Assembly (NCBI RefSeq): GCF_029227915.1
Contig: NC_079881.1
Coordinates: forward strand, 4,588,001 to 4,652,000
Direction: 5' to 3'
DNA: 64,000 bases
DNA from: Hydractinia symbiolongicarpus
Lineage: Eukaryota; Cnidaria; Hydrozoa; Anthoathecata; Hydractiniidae
In this document: in pieces, positions 1 through 13,208 of the stretch
Position numbering within the stretch: position 1 is the first letter of the stretch
How the letters are laid out: each line of letters begins with the position of its first letter
Translations under genes and position numbers: made by a program
The notes under the pieces: generated by a model
Database searches by the model: none
The model's input: only the letters and a program-made list of their open reading frames with translations
Told to the model about the DNA's origin: nothing

Positions 1-531
1 GTGCATACAAAAAATCAAGGGTTCAGTCCTATCACGGGCAGTGTGCTCTTAGATGCACCAATGTAAGAACAAACTGGGAATTACGTTTCCAACTAACAAC
101 TAAAAGTGTTACAGCCCTCGGTGTTCTGTAAGAATTGAAATTCTTGAAAATCTAGAATTACTTTATTATCAAAGCAATAGATATAATACACACTTAAAAT
201 TCTTAGTAAAAGCTACGTAAAATTAAAATAATTTTTCATCACAAAAATAAAAAAAATGCAAATAAAATTTACTACGTCCATGCTACCCCAGCTTCTTCTC
301 GCAAAGTGGAGGAGAACATAGTTGAAGCTATGTTCGTCGTTCATACGTGAACTAATAGTACTGTATGTGTAATGCTTAGTAATATCCACTACTGTGCTAA
401 GCAAACTTAACTTGTGCATGTTGAAATGAAATGTTGCTATCACTTAGAAAAATAAAAACATTCTTCATTTATTAACCTGCGGGGGAGAGCCAGACTTTAT
501 TCCACACTTCTGTAACGGCGTATGTAGCGAG
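1..531. other. Sequence downstream of LLGL, no gene seen
   Basis: AT-rich sequence beyond the LLGL stop codon on the minus strand. It probably includes the LLGL 3' UTR. No convincing coding exon, RNA gene or repeat was recognised here. Confidence 0.4.
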
Positions 532-3500
532 TTAACTTTCCGCTGCAACAGCTTCATCACCATCGATGCTTTTGTTGGAAATATTTGTAACCGGTTCAGC
601 TTCCTACGATAAAATTGATAGGCTTTACCGTTGAGATAGTTTTTGTATAAGAAACACAGAGCAAACACAGGCTTTATGATTTCAAAAAAGTAATCCAAAC
701 AATTTATAAAAACATTGTGAAGGTGTACGATGTTAATCTGTACTCACCTCTTTTTCCTCTCCGCTAATTATGTGATTGCTCTCCGCTAAAATAAGAACAA
801 ATGCAAGCCAACTAAATTACAATATCAAAAGCTCCCGAGGTATCTAAAATCCAGAAAATGGTAGCCCGATTAGCCAGACTTTATGTTGAAAACGTGGGTT
901 TTATTAAGCGCGATATTTAGCTTTTACTTGCAAAGGGGCTCCAGTGATGTAAGATTTGTGGAAAGCCACCCTGCAGGCTACAGGGCGCTCCACCCAGCAT
1001 GCGCCTTTGGGCGTTTAATCTAGACATACTGTATTCTTAAATTGTTCAACAACTACCGTACCTGATGCGGGACTACTCGCTAACTCGCGTTCTTCCTCTT
1101 CATAACGTTCATCTTCGTCAGGTCGCATACCACGTTTTAATTTTATTATTGTGTCAGACGTAAGCCTAAAAAATAAAATGAATGAAAAAAATAAATAATT
1201 AAATAAATAAAAATATAGGGAATGGAATGAGAGAAAAGAACGTAAATGTACAAAGAATGCGAACCATATGGAAACTTATTTTCAGAACTTACGTGTTAGC
1301 CGAGATCAAACAAAACCGTTGCATTTCAGATGGTGATTTTAAAAAGAATCCTTCACCAGAACGTGTGAAAAGTAGTGATGAGATAGCTCTACAAGTAAAA
1401 GAGTTTATTTGATGACAAATACAGAAAATGATAAATTATGATTGCTAGTCATGGTTGATTTGTCAAGCGCACATACATTTTTTTACTATTAGCAACATAG
1501 ACTTGTTTTTTTTCTTCACCGTGGGGCACAAAAGTATCGCTTCGTCCCCATTATTAACAAACCTGCTTCATTATTTAGACGAGTTAACTATAAAGCATTA
1601 ATTTTGACTTTTTTCTTTTCTTTTGCGCATTGCATGAGTTTACTTGGAACAGAGTAAAATTGTTTGTCTTTAAGCGTAGGAGAAAAGTTTCGTTTGCTCA
1701 GCCATATATAGATTTGGTGTAGTTATGCCAAACGTCATCACGTTGTAGGCAACTTGTCATAATTTTAGCCAGTTTATAGCCAATCGGTTTCCGGCAATCT
1801 TAATCGGGTTACACCACGTTAGTCACGTTACGCAAAATTAGTCAAGTTAACGGTTAGTAAATTACCTCTGGTATGACGTGTTTTCAGCATCGTTGCTATC
1901 AAAAAGAAACAGATAGACCTGTCACACCCTATGGGTAGACTTCTCGTGCTGAAACGTGCCGAAGTGCCGATGTAAATATGGTGCAGGTTTATAGTTACAG
2001 ACAATAAAATAGAACCAAACAAATAAAAAAATAAGAAACAAATACTTGCGCACTAATAAACGCATGTAATATAGTTAGCACACGAACATAGCACAATCTG
2101 AACGAGATTCCAGAGCATATGAAACAATGTTATAAACGAAATTAGGTTTCTCAATAAAGCGCTTTCATAGGAATAATTCTGAAGCACTTATCCCAGCTGT
2201 TTTGTTTTGTGTTACAGTCAGTTAGGATTTACAGTCAGTTGGGGTTTATGGGCAGATTAGGATTTCGGTTAGTTAGGTTGGTTAATCTTGTGAAGAAAAA
2301 AGTGTGTACGGTATTATGTGGGTAGAGCGCAAAATACAAATTCAATACACGTTTCCCGAATTACATGTTTTTTTAAATTTTGGAATTTTGATGTTTTGAC
2401 CTCAACATCATTTTCAGCATCAGTAAATTGGTGTGTGTATAAATTTTCAACTTAATCTGACATGGGAAAGTGCTGTTTTGGTGGCATTATTGTTACGGTC
2501 AAAGCCTTGTTAATTTTCAACTTGTACTAATAAGCCTCATGCTCGAGCAAAGGTTAATTAGTACAAAATTAAAAAAACTGTTGTAGCAGGTTGTTTGTTT
2601 GATGTATGCATATGAAAACTTCACGATTTATCAATTTTCATGTGAGGATTTCGAAAATTACATTCATTTTCTTTAAAAAAGTTGAGAAAGAGCTGCGGCA
2701 CGTCAAAGAAAATAAATTCGGGAAAGGTGTATTTAAAACAACAATTTTGGTTGATCGAGTAATCAGCTGCCAAATTTTCTTAGCTTTAATGTAATGTTTT
2801 TAATCTTGTTGTGTTTGTATCTCAATATACGTTATAAATTAATTTATCAGATCATTTCTTTAAATTGAGTTGGCCTAGACCTTTTAAATATTTTTGTCAG
2901 TTTAAATTGAACAGGAATAGCGAGTAGCTTTTTACACATTTAATTGGAGCAAATAGTAAACAAAAATTCTTACCCTATGTCTTCTCTTTTAATAATATTT
3001 TTCTTGATTTGTACTTTTAAATTAGGAATGCTGTATACTGCAACATCTCCCAAGTTGGTCAGACATACTAAACAGTGATGTATAACGTCTTGGCCGTCTG
3101 AAACAAAATTAAAAATTAGTCGCGAATAGTTTACGATAGAAACAACACAAAAAACATTCCCCAAACTTAGAAGAAATAAACAACAAAACGAAAGATTAAA
3201 TTCCTTTACAAATAACTCACCAACTTTTCCCTTTACTTCCATAATTCCTAACTTGCGTACTCTAGAACCGTCAACAGCAGTTAACTTTTCCTTGTTTCTT
3301 GGTCTTAACCCAGGTAAAGAAAATACTTTAAATTGTTCTTCTGACGAAATAACAACAGAATGTCCGCCTGTCATATCTGCCGAGACCATACGACCAGCAG
3401 TAGTCTCTGCCACAGATGCAATAGGAACACCATGTCTATCCACAACAAATATATTTACAACTGGTGCATGGTGTTTAAGTTTGAGCTCTTTTCCAACTTC

Positions 3501-6500
3501 AGTTTTAATAGCTGTAGAGTCTCTATTCGTTTTATCAGGTACAGTTACTGAGTAAACATATATATAACCAGCATTTGTTCCTGCCCATAATGTTGGTGTG
3601 AGGTGATCAGCTAAAAAAGTCGTACAAATACTAGTGCTTATGTAAGAAAGAAGCTGTTTCAGAATACAACCACCCTATCTGCTCGTATTGTATATTCTAG
3701 ATCCTAAAAAACAAATTTGCCTAAATAATGGGGCAGTATGGCACCTGACGTGACTGACTTACCATCGCCAAGAAACGTTTCGCCAAAGTATAAGCACCGC
3801 ACCATACTTAACACAGCCTCGTCTACTCTGTTTTCATCTATTAATCGTGTCTGTGGAGCTGCTTCATACGCTGGTAAGGAGCGCACACCGGTGTTGGGCG
3901 AACTAGTTCCTTCTTGTTTCTCAGGTTTTGGTCTCTTTTTAGAGCCACGCCTACTACGCAACCTTCTAAATGAATCACGTAAAGACTTTGCTAAAGTTCT
4001 CTTTCGCTGGATCCCTGCACCAGTGTTGGCTAAGTCTAAAATATAGGAGTAAAAATCAATAAAGATCAATAAAGAATAACACTGTAACATTGAACTAATA
4101 GATTCATATGCTTAAACAAAAAGAGCTATACAATTTTGTCCAGCAGTAGACAGGCTTTGAAATGCAGTTATGTCTGATGCTGTAGCAACGTCTCTATTTT
4201 GTTTAATCTTTTTCTACATACCTGTTGGATTAACAGTACATTTGATTAGCGCAAGTTTACTAGAGATGATGTCGTAAACAATAAGACCATGACAAGTTCC
4301 AGCTGCAACTCTAAAGCAAAGAAGATTTAAAAACTAAAAACAGGGGAACAATATCTATGCCCACTAAATATTACAGACCTTCAGATAAGAGCATTCCTTC
4401 TCTGTAACGAATAATAATATTAAACACAGTGACTTACAAACCCCATGCACTTTCCATAGCAACAGCTGTAATAGGAGCAGATGGTTTAAGCTGCAATACT
4501 TTTACTGGAACAGGTCCAAAGTGCTTATCATGTGGATCTGTGCGAAGAGATAATGGTCCAAGGCCTTTCCACTCAAATCCATCCAAGTTAGCAATAACAT
4601 TGATGTCCACCATCTGAAAATAGCCAAGTATGACACCATGTAAGTTAAAATAACATAAGTTAGATCTGGAAGTCTTTGAACAAAAACTTTCGCAGTCACT
4701 TAGTTTTTAGCATTTTTCATACAATATTACATTCTATTTTTATACCTTCGTACCATTTTTTTTTTTTTTGAATAACCCACAAAACAAAAGATTCCTCGTG
4801 TAATATGTTTTGATACAAAGTGAAAGAAAGAAGATATTTTTCTTAAATAAATAAATTAAAATGAAAAGGAATTCACTTTAATACGCAGCCATCTATATTT
4901 CAAAGTTTGATCATCGTCATTTGATAGCCTTGCTGAGTAGTTTTTAACTTGCCTTGCATATAATTATTTTCCTCAAGTTTTAAGACCGTGTTTTATAATC
5001 ATCTGAGGTAAAACATATAATTTGCAGCTTGATGTACATAAGTTGATACAGCATTGCACACTATCATTGATAAAGACAGATATATGAGAGTATGTGGCTC
5101 AAAATAGATTCAAGTAAATTAAATCATACCTCAGCACTTTCCCGAATCACAGCATCTTTGTGAAGCTCATATATTACTAACTGGCCACCACTTCCACCAA
5201 CTATAAGATTTTTTGAAACTGGACAAAGAAGTAGCTTTTGTATCACGAAGCGAGGATCGTCTGTAAACGGGTCAAAATTACCAACTTTCTTAAAAGGTGG
5301 CCAGTCTTCTTCATCAGGATCTTCTGGAGGTGGTCCGTCATCATAATCACTTTGAAATAATTTACCGGTATATATAGTATATAATAAATTAAATGACAGA
5401 GAAGAAACATCCCAGAATTTTACTGTGCCATCTTCATGCCTAAAAAATAAATACATTATAGTGTAATCTACTAACTTCTACAACAAATATCTTGTTCATA
5501 AGATAAAAAGCATACATATATAAGTCCTTAATAATTGTACCAACATATGGCCGTAAAATGGTTGGAAGATCAATTTTATAGTTGCTCTTTGATAGCTCTA
5601 ACTTGTTTTTATATCCATTTTTCACATCTTATTAACTGTTAATTGCAAATCTATTTACCAGAATAATTAACTATGCAAATGCTGCCTTGATAATTTTATC
5701 ACAAAAAGTAAACATATCCACTAAAGGCAGGAGTCAAAATACATCATATTTACTAAAAAGGTGTAATAAATTTGCATTAGCAGGTTACAATTCAGAATTT
5801 TCAATTTAAAATGACATCGTTTGTATTACGTATTACTATAATAGTGCTTCTAACAAAATAATGATTAAAGAAGGATCAATGGCAAGTGGCCTACAGTGCT
5901 CCCAGACTACAGCTACAAAGTCACCAAATTTTTGCAAACCGACTTTATATTTTTAATTCGAATCCTGACTAATTTAAAAATTTTCCTCCTTTTTCTAAAT
6001 TCAATTATTAAAAAGATGGTACCTACCCTGTAATCATTAAATCTTTTTTACTAGTTTCTTGTATCAATCTATTTCCTCCCAACACTGGCCATGTCTAAAA
6101 AATATAAATACAAAAACATTTTTAATTCAATATATCCCCTTATATTTCACATTTTAAGGAAAATGTGTGTTAGCTGATTTTACAACCACTTTATCCTACT
6201 TTGTCCACTTTAACAAAAACAAAAGCAAACAAAACACATAGCAATAACCTTGCTGGTTGTATCAGCTCCTGACTGTTCTTCACCAGCTTGTATTAAGTAT
6301 GTCCACAGATCATCTGGACAGTTTGTTATGTGTGTAGATGTTGTGATATGTGAAGAATGTAAACAAGCAAGATATGGCTTGGTATACACTGGAAAACTAA
6401 AAGGCAAATATATCATTAAGAATTGAAACAAGATTATGAAATCACAATAAAAAAATATCTAAACTTATATAATTTAAAATGACTTAAGCAAAAAAGTTCA

Positions 6501-9500
6501 AAAATATAACTTTGGATATATACAAAATAAAATATCAAAAATGCATCACCTCTTTTCAGAACTCATTAAATCAACAACGACAATTTCTTCTTCACACAAA
6601 ACTACTAAGGCAGTTGGAGTTACTGATGAAGGGTCCCGGATTGAAAAGAAATCGATTACTTTTGAAGTAAAATCTAGTACCACTTGTACAGTGTTTCCTT
6701 GTAAAATAGACACACAGTGTTTGTCACCATACGATGCCCGCGGTAGCCCACCAGAAAATATAACAGTGGGGTCATGCCATTCAACTTTACGAATTGCTTT
6801 ACAAGGAAATGGACCGAAAGGTGTAGATGTCTCCTGAACAACATCTGCATCTTCGTTATCAGGTATGTTCCAAACAGACAAACTACCATGCTCATGTGCA
6901 CTAATAAATTGTCTACAGTTTGGATTCCATGAAACACTTTCAACATCTTGCGATGATACAAATGTTCCTTCAGCTTTTATTTTATCTTGATTCCACAGTA
7001 CTATGATTCCTTTTTTGTAACCAATTAATAACTAAAAAAAATATTAAAACATTATGAAGGAAATCAGTTTCATAGAGTGAACACAATATCCATGTTCATA
7101 AATCTTTTGTTGAATCAAACTTAAAATAACAACCTTCTCGGGATCAGTTGGGTGTTCTTGTAATGCTTCTACTGACCCTCCATTAGTTTTGTTGACTTCA
7201 CTTGACAAGCTAAAGAGATCATTATATACAAAGCATATGATGCAACAAACAGTTTTATTTTAGATAAGAATTCAAATCAAAGTCAGGTCTGTGAAGACAT
7301 TATTTTGTGTACTAGATAGCTTTCTATATTTCCTTTGATACAAGTCAACGAAGGCTGGATTACATTCATACGGCAGACAAATATGATTAATCTTAAACAG
7401 TGTCAGCACAGATAATAATGAAAACATAACATAACATGAAAACACACCTTTGCATAATAATATCTTGGTATATTACATGATCTTTTAGTTCAAATGAATT
7501 TAAATCCAAAACATAAATATGACCTCCCTCTGTACCAATATATAAACATTCTCGAGCAGTGGACAGGCAGCACACAGATATCTTTTTAAGCCTTCCCTCT
7601 AGTGTGCATGCTTTAACTTCTTCTAATATAGATTTTTGACCATATGGATTATTAATTTCCCAAAGATGGAGAGAATTCTGTTCTCCATCATCACAAACAC
7701 TGATAATACGACCCTTAAAAACAAAGATTTTTTTCCAGAATATGCAATTCCAAACAAAGCCCTAGAACAAATGCAGCCTTAGAACAAATGCAATGTGTTG
7801 TATCTTATATATGGGTATACACAACTATATTACAGGCAACTAAATTGTGCTTGTCATAAAAAAAAGGTTTACCTGTTCTTCTAAAAAAAATAATTCTTGT
7901 ATACTTGATGATGCTGCTGATGATTCTTGTGCAACTAACTCAACACCAGGCTTTCCATAACTGCCAAATTATTAAGGAAAATAACAGGTTATATCATGAG
8001 GTTATAATAAATTTTGCACGTCTATATTGTAAGAGATGCTTTTATTTTAGTTCGCGATCAACAAAGGAACAAATTCTAGTGTTTGCACTTCAATGTTAAT
8101 ATATTAAAAATGGCATTCATTTGAGAAAAGAAATAAAATTTGCATATATTTGTAAGTATTAACAGGCCAAATATGTTGCATCGTTTTACAAACGATGTTT
8201 TGACTCTACCCATGGATCAGGTTCTATGAGCCCTTGAGGTGCAGGTATTAAAGTACCAAAACTACATATATATACTTTCTCTTATGGAAACAAAAAATAT
8301 TTGTTAATTCCATTTGAAAAATATAATAGAACTAGATGCTAGAATGCAATAATAAAATTAGCCTTGGATGAGAAAGCAGTGATGAATCATACCGAATTGA
8401 ATCATAGTGAGAATAACATGAGGAGGATAAAGTGGAAGTAACACTTGAAAAATTTTTCTAAAAAAATTAGGACTAAAACAAAAGTATTTGAGACTTGAAA
8501 TGACGTTAATATTTACAAATCAGAACAAACAAACTTCAAAGAGTCCATTATAAAAACCTGACTACTAACAGTAAAATCATGATTTTTTCTCAATAAGTAA
8601 AGCTAAATTTTAAAATATAATAAAATGGTCTCTAAGAATTTTTATGATTGTATTGTTATGAAGGATCATTAATTGCTTATGGACAATCCATGAAGATTAA
8701 ATCAAAAATGATGCCAACTGATGTGAAGGAGTAAAAAAAGAAGTTTAGAAAACTTCTAACTTGTTTCAACTACTATTTGAGAAAATTCTTTCCAAAGGGT
8801 TTGTAAAAAGTTTTAGATTTTCTAAACATGATTACCTTCCAGGGAAATTCCAAGATATCTTTAATTTTCTGTCAAAATTTCAACATTTTCTGGGAATTCT
8901 AGGACAAGTTTATTTTTCAGAAGTTTGATATGTTGATATACAATGTTTGCAAGCAAAACACAATATCGATTGATTTTACTATGTATGGGAAACTTTGCCA
9001 CCATTTTGAAAAAAACTTAACTTTTCCAGACTGACTTAGATAAACAAATCCAACAATATAGATCTTAGAACTGAGTAATACAGAAGCAATATAGAAATCA
9101 TTTGAGGCAATGTGTAAAAATAATGTGAACAAAGCTTTTTGTAGGAATATTCACATTTTTATAACTGGGGCCAATATAATATTTTAATTTCTTTTTATTA
9201 ATCCAACTCTTATTGTGTGTTTAAGAGCATCAATGCAAAAAAATGAAGATTAATTTAATATGATAATATACGTATACAAGTCATGTGCAAATTTTATTAT
9301 CAATCCCCCCCCCCCAAAAAAAAAAAAAATAATAACAAAAAACAAAGCAATAATCTGATAAAAAATAAGTGGATAAAAATATTCTTTTATTCCTTATAAG
9401 GGCTTAATACTTTTCTAATCTAAAATAATAATTGGCCAAAAGATAAGAACTTCTTTGTTTCTTTATTATTGACCAGACAATTTTTTTTGTGGTCAAACAA

Positions 9501-11714
9501 AACAACAACGAAAAGATACACTCTTAAATTCCCTGTCCTTGTTCCAATAGCAAGAAGTTGTAATTTTGAATCATAAGCTATTGCACTAGGTTTGTGTTGA
9601 AAGCCATGTTCTCCAATCTAGAAAAAGAGAAATATAAAAGCTATATAAAAATTTGGGATTTCCTCAGGAAGATTTATAATTAAACATTGAAAATAATTAC
9701 TTTAAGGAAGCAGAAGATGAAAAAACTATTTAAATGCACTTTCAAAACTATTCTGGACAAATATCTAAGTGACCGGGTAAAAGTGTTTAAATAAACTTTG
9801 TAAATACTTATATATATTGGACAAATGTATTTACATGTATGTACAAAATTCCATGCACAAAAACGCACACATTTTGCCAATACCATAACGTTACGTTACC
9901 ATAACTTTACTAAAAATTTGCATCTACAATTTTTTAAGGTGTAAATTATCTACTTATGAGTGTTTTGCCGTGATTTTGTTTACAGTGACAAAAATTATTA
10001 TTCCTTCTTTACCAGTAAATTCAAGAAGTAATGTTTACAGACATTTTTGTTAGTGTATCTAAAGTTTAATTTTTTTGTGAATTATAATATTTTGATGACT
10101 GTATACTTCACAGGCAAAATTTTTGCAAACACAGTTTTTTTTCAAAAAAAACAACTCAATTTTAATTTCTGGACTTATATTTAAAAAACAACTATTTATA
10201 TAAATTTATTTCTTAAATGTGAAAAATTTGATTCTTGAAAACCTTACTGGTAAAGCCATTGCACCACACTTTTAATTTGAGGCCAAATAGTTTGAAACAG
10301 ATGGATTGATGACACATTCAAAAATTTTAACCTTGATAATTCTTTTTTTGTCTAAAACATGTTACAGAAGCATTTTAAGCCCTATACCTTAGAGAGAATG
10401 GGTTAACAAATTTACTACTATTAACAAATTACATTTTTCACTGAAGATAAAGTGATCATGGTATCATTTTAATTGATGACACAGCATTTATCAGGGTAGT
10501 TTGGAATTTTTTTAAAAAAATGCTGCGTTAGTATTTTAGTTAGAAAAACTGTATGCTTTTTCAAAGCTTTGCAAACTTTACCAAACAAAAATTTGTGGCG
10601 TTTAAAATCTTTTTATTGACCCATACTGAAATAAGATGTCTCATGTCTTAGTAAATAACAAATTGCGTCAGAATTTATTAAAATATTAAAGATAAATTGG
10701 GTTGCTTATTTTATCAAATTTGAAGGGATGCATATATCTTCAAATTTGACTACCATGGCAACTTTATTTTAAGAACTGTTTAAAAAAAATAATAATCTAC
10801 AATTAAAACTTAGAATATTTTTTATGCTAACTTCTTTCGGGTTAAAATTTCATCTCCATTCTGAACTTTTGTTGTTTAAAGGCCTGACTTAGTGGGACAA
10901 ATGCATAAAAAAGGGACCTGGATAAAGTTAAGCGATATAGATAAAGCCTCGATAGAGCCTCAAAACTATGTTTTGCAGCTGTCATGCATTGAGGATTCTG
11001 GAAAGGGTGGGTGGGTTTGAGAAATAAAAGTCTAACTTGGGGGGAAACTTGAGTGATGCTCCCCTTCTAATGCAAATTGATTAAGATTAGATTAACTTTT
11101 TTGCCACCGGAGGTATATACAGTAAGCTTTGAATTTCAGTCTTCTTTATTTTATTTAGTCATTAAAAGTTTGACTTTTGTTACAAAAAAATCTTGTAGAC
11201 AAAAATTGAATTTTTATTATTAATTCTTATTTAGCCAATGTTTCAATTTAACATGAATTTTTTATTATTTTAAATATATAGCTACTTCATGCTGTTTCAC
11301 ATAGATGGGTTAATTTTGAAACGTTTAAAATGAAATACATAGCTACACATATTGACAGTGACAGACAAGAAATCTTAATGTTATTATTTGTGTAGACTCA
11401 AAAATTTTTAACAAGGAACTGAAAGTAATTTTAACAAGATTTACAGCTTTAAAATTTGTTTTATTGAGGACACATTGCCTATTGTGATTATTTACAGGAA
11501 ATATTTCTCCTAGTAATAGTATGCTAAGCATATATTTGTAATTACACTTTTTTTATTTACCATCAAAAGCACGCTTAAGAAGCTATAACAACAACCACAA
11601 ATTTACTTCTGATAGACAAGATTTAATTTTAGTTTGATTTACCTTGGCGAATTTGAATAGATCATGCCCTAGCTTGTCCTTTTCAGGAGCTTTCCTTCTC
11701 AGATTTTTCAGCAT
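532..11714 (-). CDS. LLGL: Lethal(2) giant larvae homologue (LLGL), 17 exons, about 957 aa
   Basis: Cortical WD40-repeat scaffold of the Scribble/Dlg/Lgl basolateral polarity module; in the family it is phosphorylated and released by aPKC. Exons read on minus: 11714-11643, 9617-9520, 7960-7873, 7713-7448, 7209-7134, 7031-6550, 6396-6249, 6094-6027, 5439-5130, 4613-4438, 4310-4222, 4035-3763, 3610-3221, 3097-2974, 1165-1062, 785-748, 603-532. All are GT-AG and all phases match. LLGL signatures seen: GFQHKPSAIAYD, LAIGTRTG, SLHLWEI, TPFGPFPCKAI, GGLPRASYGDKHCVS, HEDGTVKFWD, EEDWPPFKKVGNFDP, SEEQFKVFSLPG, CLVCLTNLGDV. The basic segment KSLRDSFRRLRS (residues 641-652) matches the aPKC target region. 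LLGL-specific motifs exclude tomosyn (STXBP5). The last three exons (acidic tail) rest on splice and phase logic only. A family segment after REDIG was not found. Human paralogues are slightly longer (about 1020-1064 aa). Confidence 0.93.
7961..9519 (-). other. LLGL intron 2
   Basis: 1.56-kb AT-rich intron between the second and third LLGL coding exons. It contains a C10/A13 homopolymer junction near 9306-9330. No nested gene or recognisable transposon was seen. Confidence 0.6.
9618..11642 (-). other. LLGL intron 1
   Basis: 2.0-kb first intron, AT-rich. No coding potential, RNA gene or clear repeat was recognised. A first intron of this size is a plausible site for enhancers, but no specific site can be named. 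Confidence 0.5.
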
Positions 11715-12645
11715 GTTGACTTCATTAGAATATTACTGCTCACAATTAAATTCAAAATTTAACATTAATTAATGTGTGTGAACGTTATTTGACTCTTGAC
11801 CGGGACCTCGAGCTCAATGGAACGCCCAAGTGCCATATTTAAATTCTAAAAAAATTAGGGAGAGTGCTAAGCCGAAATTAAGAATCGGAGAGGTGTTCTC
11901 CGTTATAATTAAAGGAATTTACGGCCTCAAAAGCAACGGGAGCAAGAAATCGGATAACCCAGCTTGCCTTGTTTGTTCAAACAAATACATTTTTAAAAAT
12001 GCAAAACTATGACATCATCATGATAATGATAAATGGAATGTTATGACGTCACACCCTACTAACAAACAAATTGGCAATAAACGCTAAATTAGTAGTCCAA
12101 TAACTTCCGTCCCAGGCTAAGCAGTTGCAACAGGTCAGTTGTGTTGTGCGAATCCTACTATTTGCGAGAATTAGTCTTTGGAGCCTTATAAAAGTGGGTG
12201 GATTTTTTCTTTATTTGTTGTACATAAAAAGTACATAATATCCGAAACCATCATTAACAACTACTTTTAAAGTCATAATGAAAACCAAGCGTCGAAAATT
12301 AAGAATTGGCTGTTACGGAAAACGCCAGACAGGAAAGTTTTTCAACTACGTTGAGCGGAAAATCTTTAGTTTTACGCATGCGAATTTTGTGCTGTTAAAT
12401 ATAAACAGAATAAAAATTACAAATCTAGTTTTACGAAAAGATTATTTGGGAGAAAGTTCTTAAAAGAGCTCGGCTTGGCTTGGCCAAAGTTAATTTTCCA
12501 GTGTAAAAAGTATACAATTTTTTTTTACCCCAAAGGTACTGAAACAGAGAAAAACAATGTTCACTGCTGGATGTCGACGCATTTTATCCGTGGAGAAGTT
12601 GCTCCTTTGAATTGCGTGACTTGATCACATTTCAGATCCCTTTTT

Positions 12646-12742
12646 CAATTTCGTCCCCAGGGCTTCTTTTTTCCTTTCTGATATGTGTGCTGGCGCCAGC
12701 CACATATTAGAAAGAGAAAGAGAAGCCCTGGGGACGAGATTG
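12646..12742. repeat. 97-bp imperfect palindrome with CCCTGGGGACGA arms
   Basis: Two arms of about 48 bp meet at a central GGCGCC near 12693. The outer arms read TCGTCCCCAGGGCTTCT and its complement; the inner arms differ by a few substitutions. Related TCCCCAGGGCT strings occur alone near 61551 and, diverged, near 58372 and 61668. The motif therefore belongs to a dispersed repeat family, probably MITE ends brought together. Confidence 0.8.
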
Positions 12743-13140
12743 ATCCCTTTTTATATCCGTTTCATTTTACGCCACAAGTGTACACAAATATACCTGATAT
12801 ACGCGAAAAGTTCATCAAAAACGCATCAGCTCATTTCTGGGAGACTAAACAATACACAAAAGATTGTTAAAGGTTAAAGAGCCATGTAGAAGAGCCATTG
12901 TAATATATGGATATGCCCGAAATATACCATTATTATTATTCTTATTAACTCTGCGAAATTGTGAGTCATATTTCTCGCAGTTTTTTCTTTACTAATTTCA
13001 TCATTTGAGGCTTTGGTACTCAGATTTCATGTAACTAAATATAGATAATGGGCGTTTTTCAAGAGGAAAAAATAGAAACACAAATATTCTAAAATGAATA
13101 TACACTATTGTCATAATTCCGTTCTTTCTAAACTCTTTAC

Positions 13141-13208
13141 CAACCTCGATTCCAAGATTTTAACCTTCACAAATACGTAAGTTTAAAAATCCTTGGGATC
13201 GAGGTTGG
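13141..13208. mobile_element. Short palindromic MITE-like element
   Basis: The left arm CAACCTCGATTCCAAGATTT is answered by the imperfect complement at the right end (ATCCTTGGGATCGAGGTTG), separated by about 25 bp. The structure resembles a minimal foldback or MITE. No clear target duplication was seen. Confidence 0.55.

Noticed and set aside
2970-11714. Tomosyn (STXBP5) instead of LLGL
   Set aside because: The motifs TPFGPFPCKAI, GGLPRASYGDKHCVS and the KSLRDSFRRLRS aPKC region are LLGL-specific, and no C-terminal SNARE motif is present.
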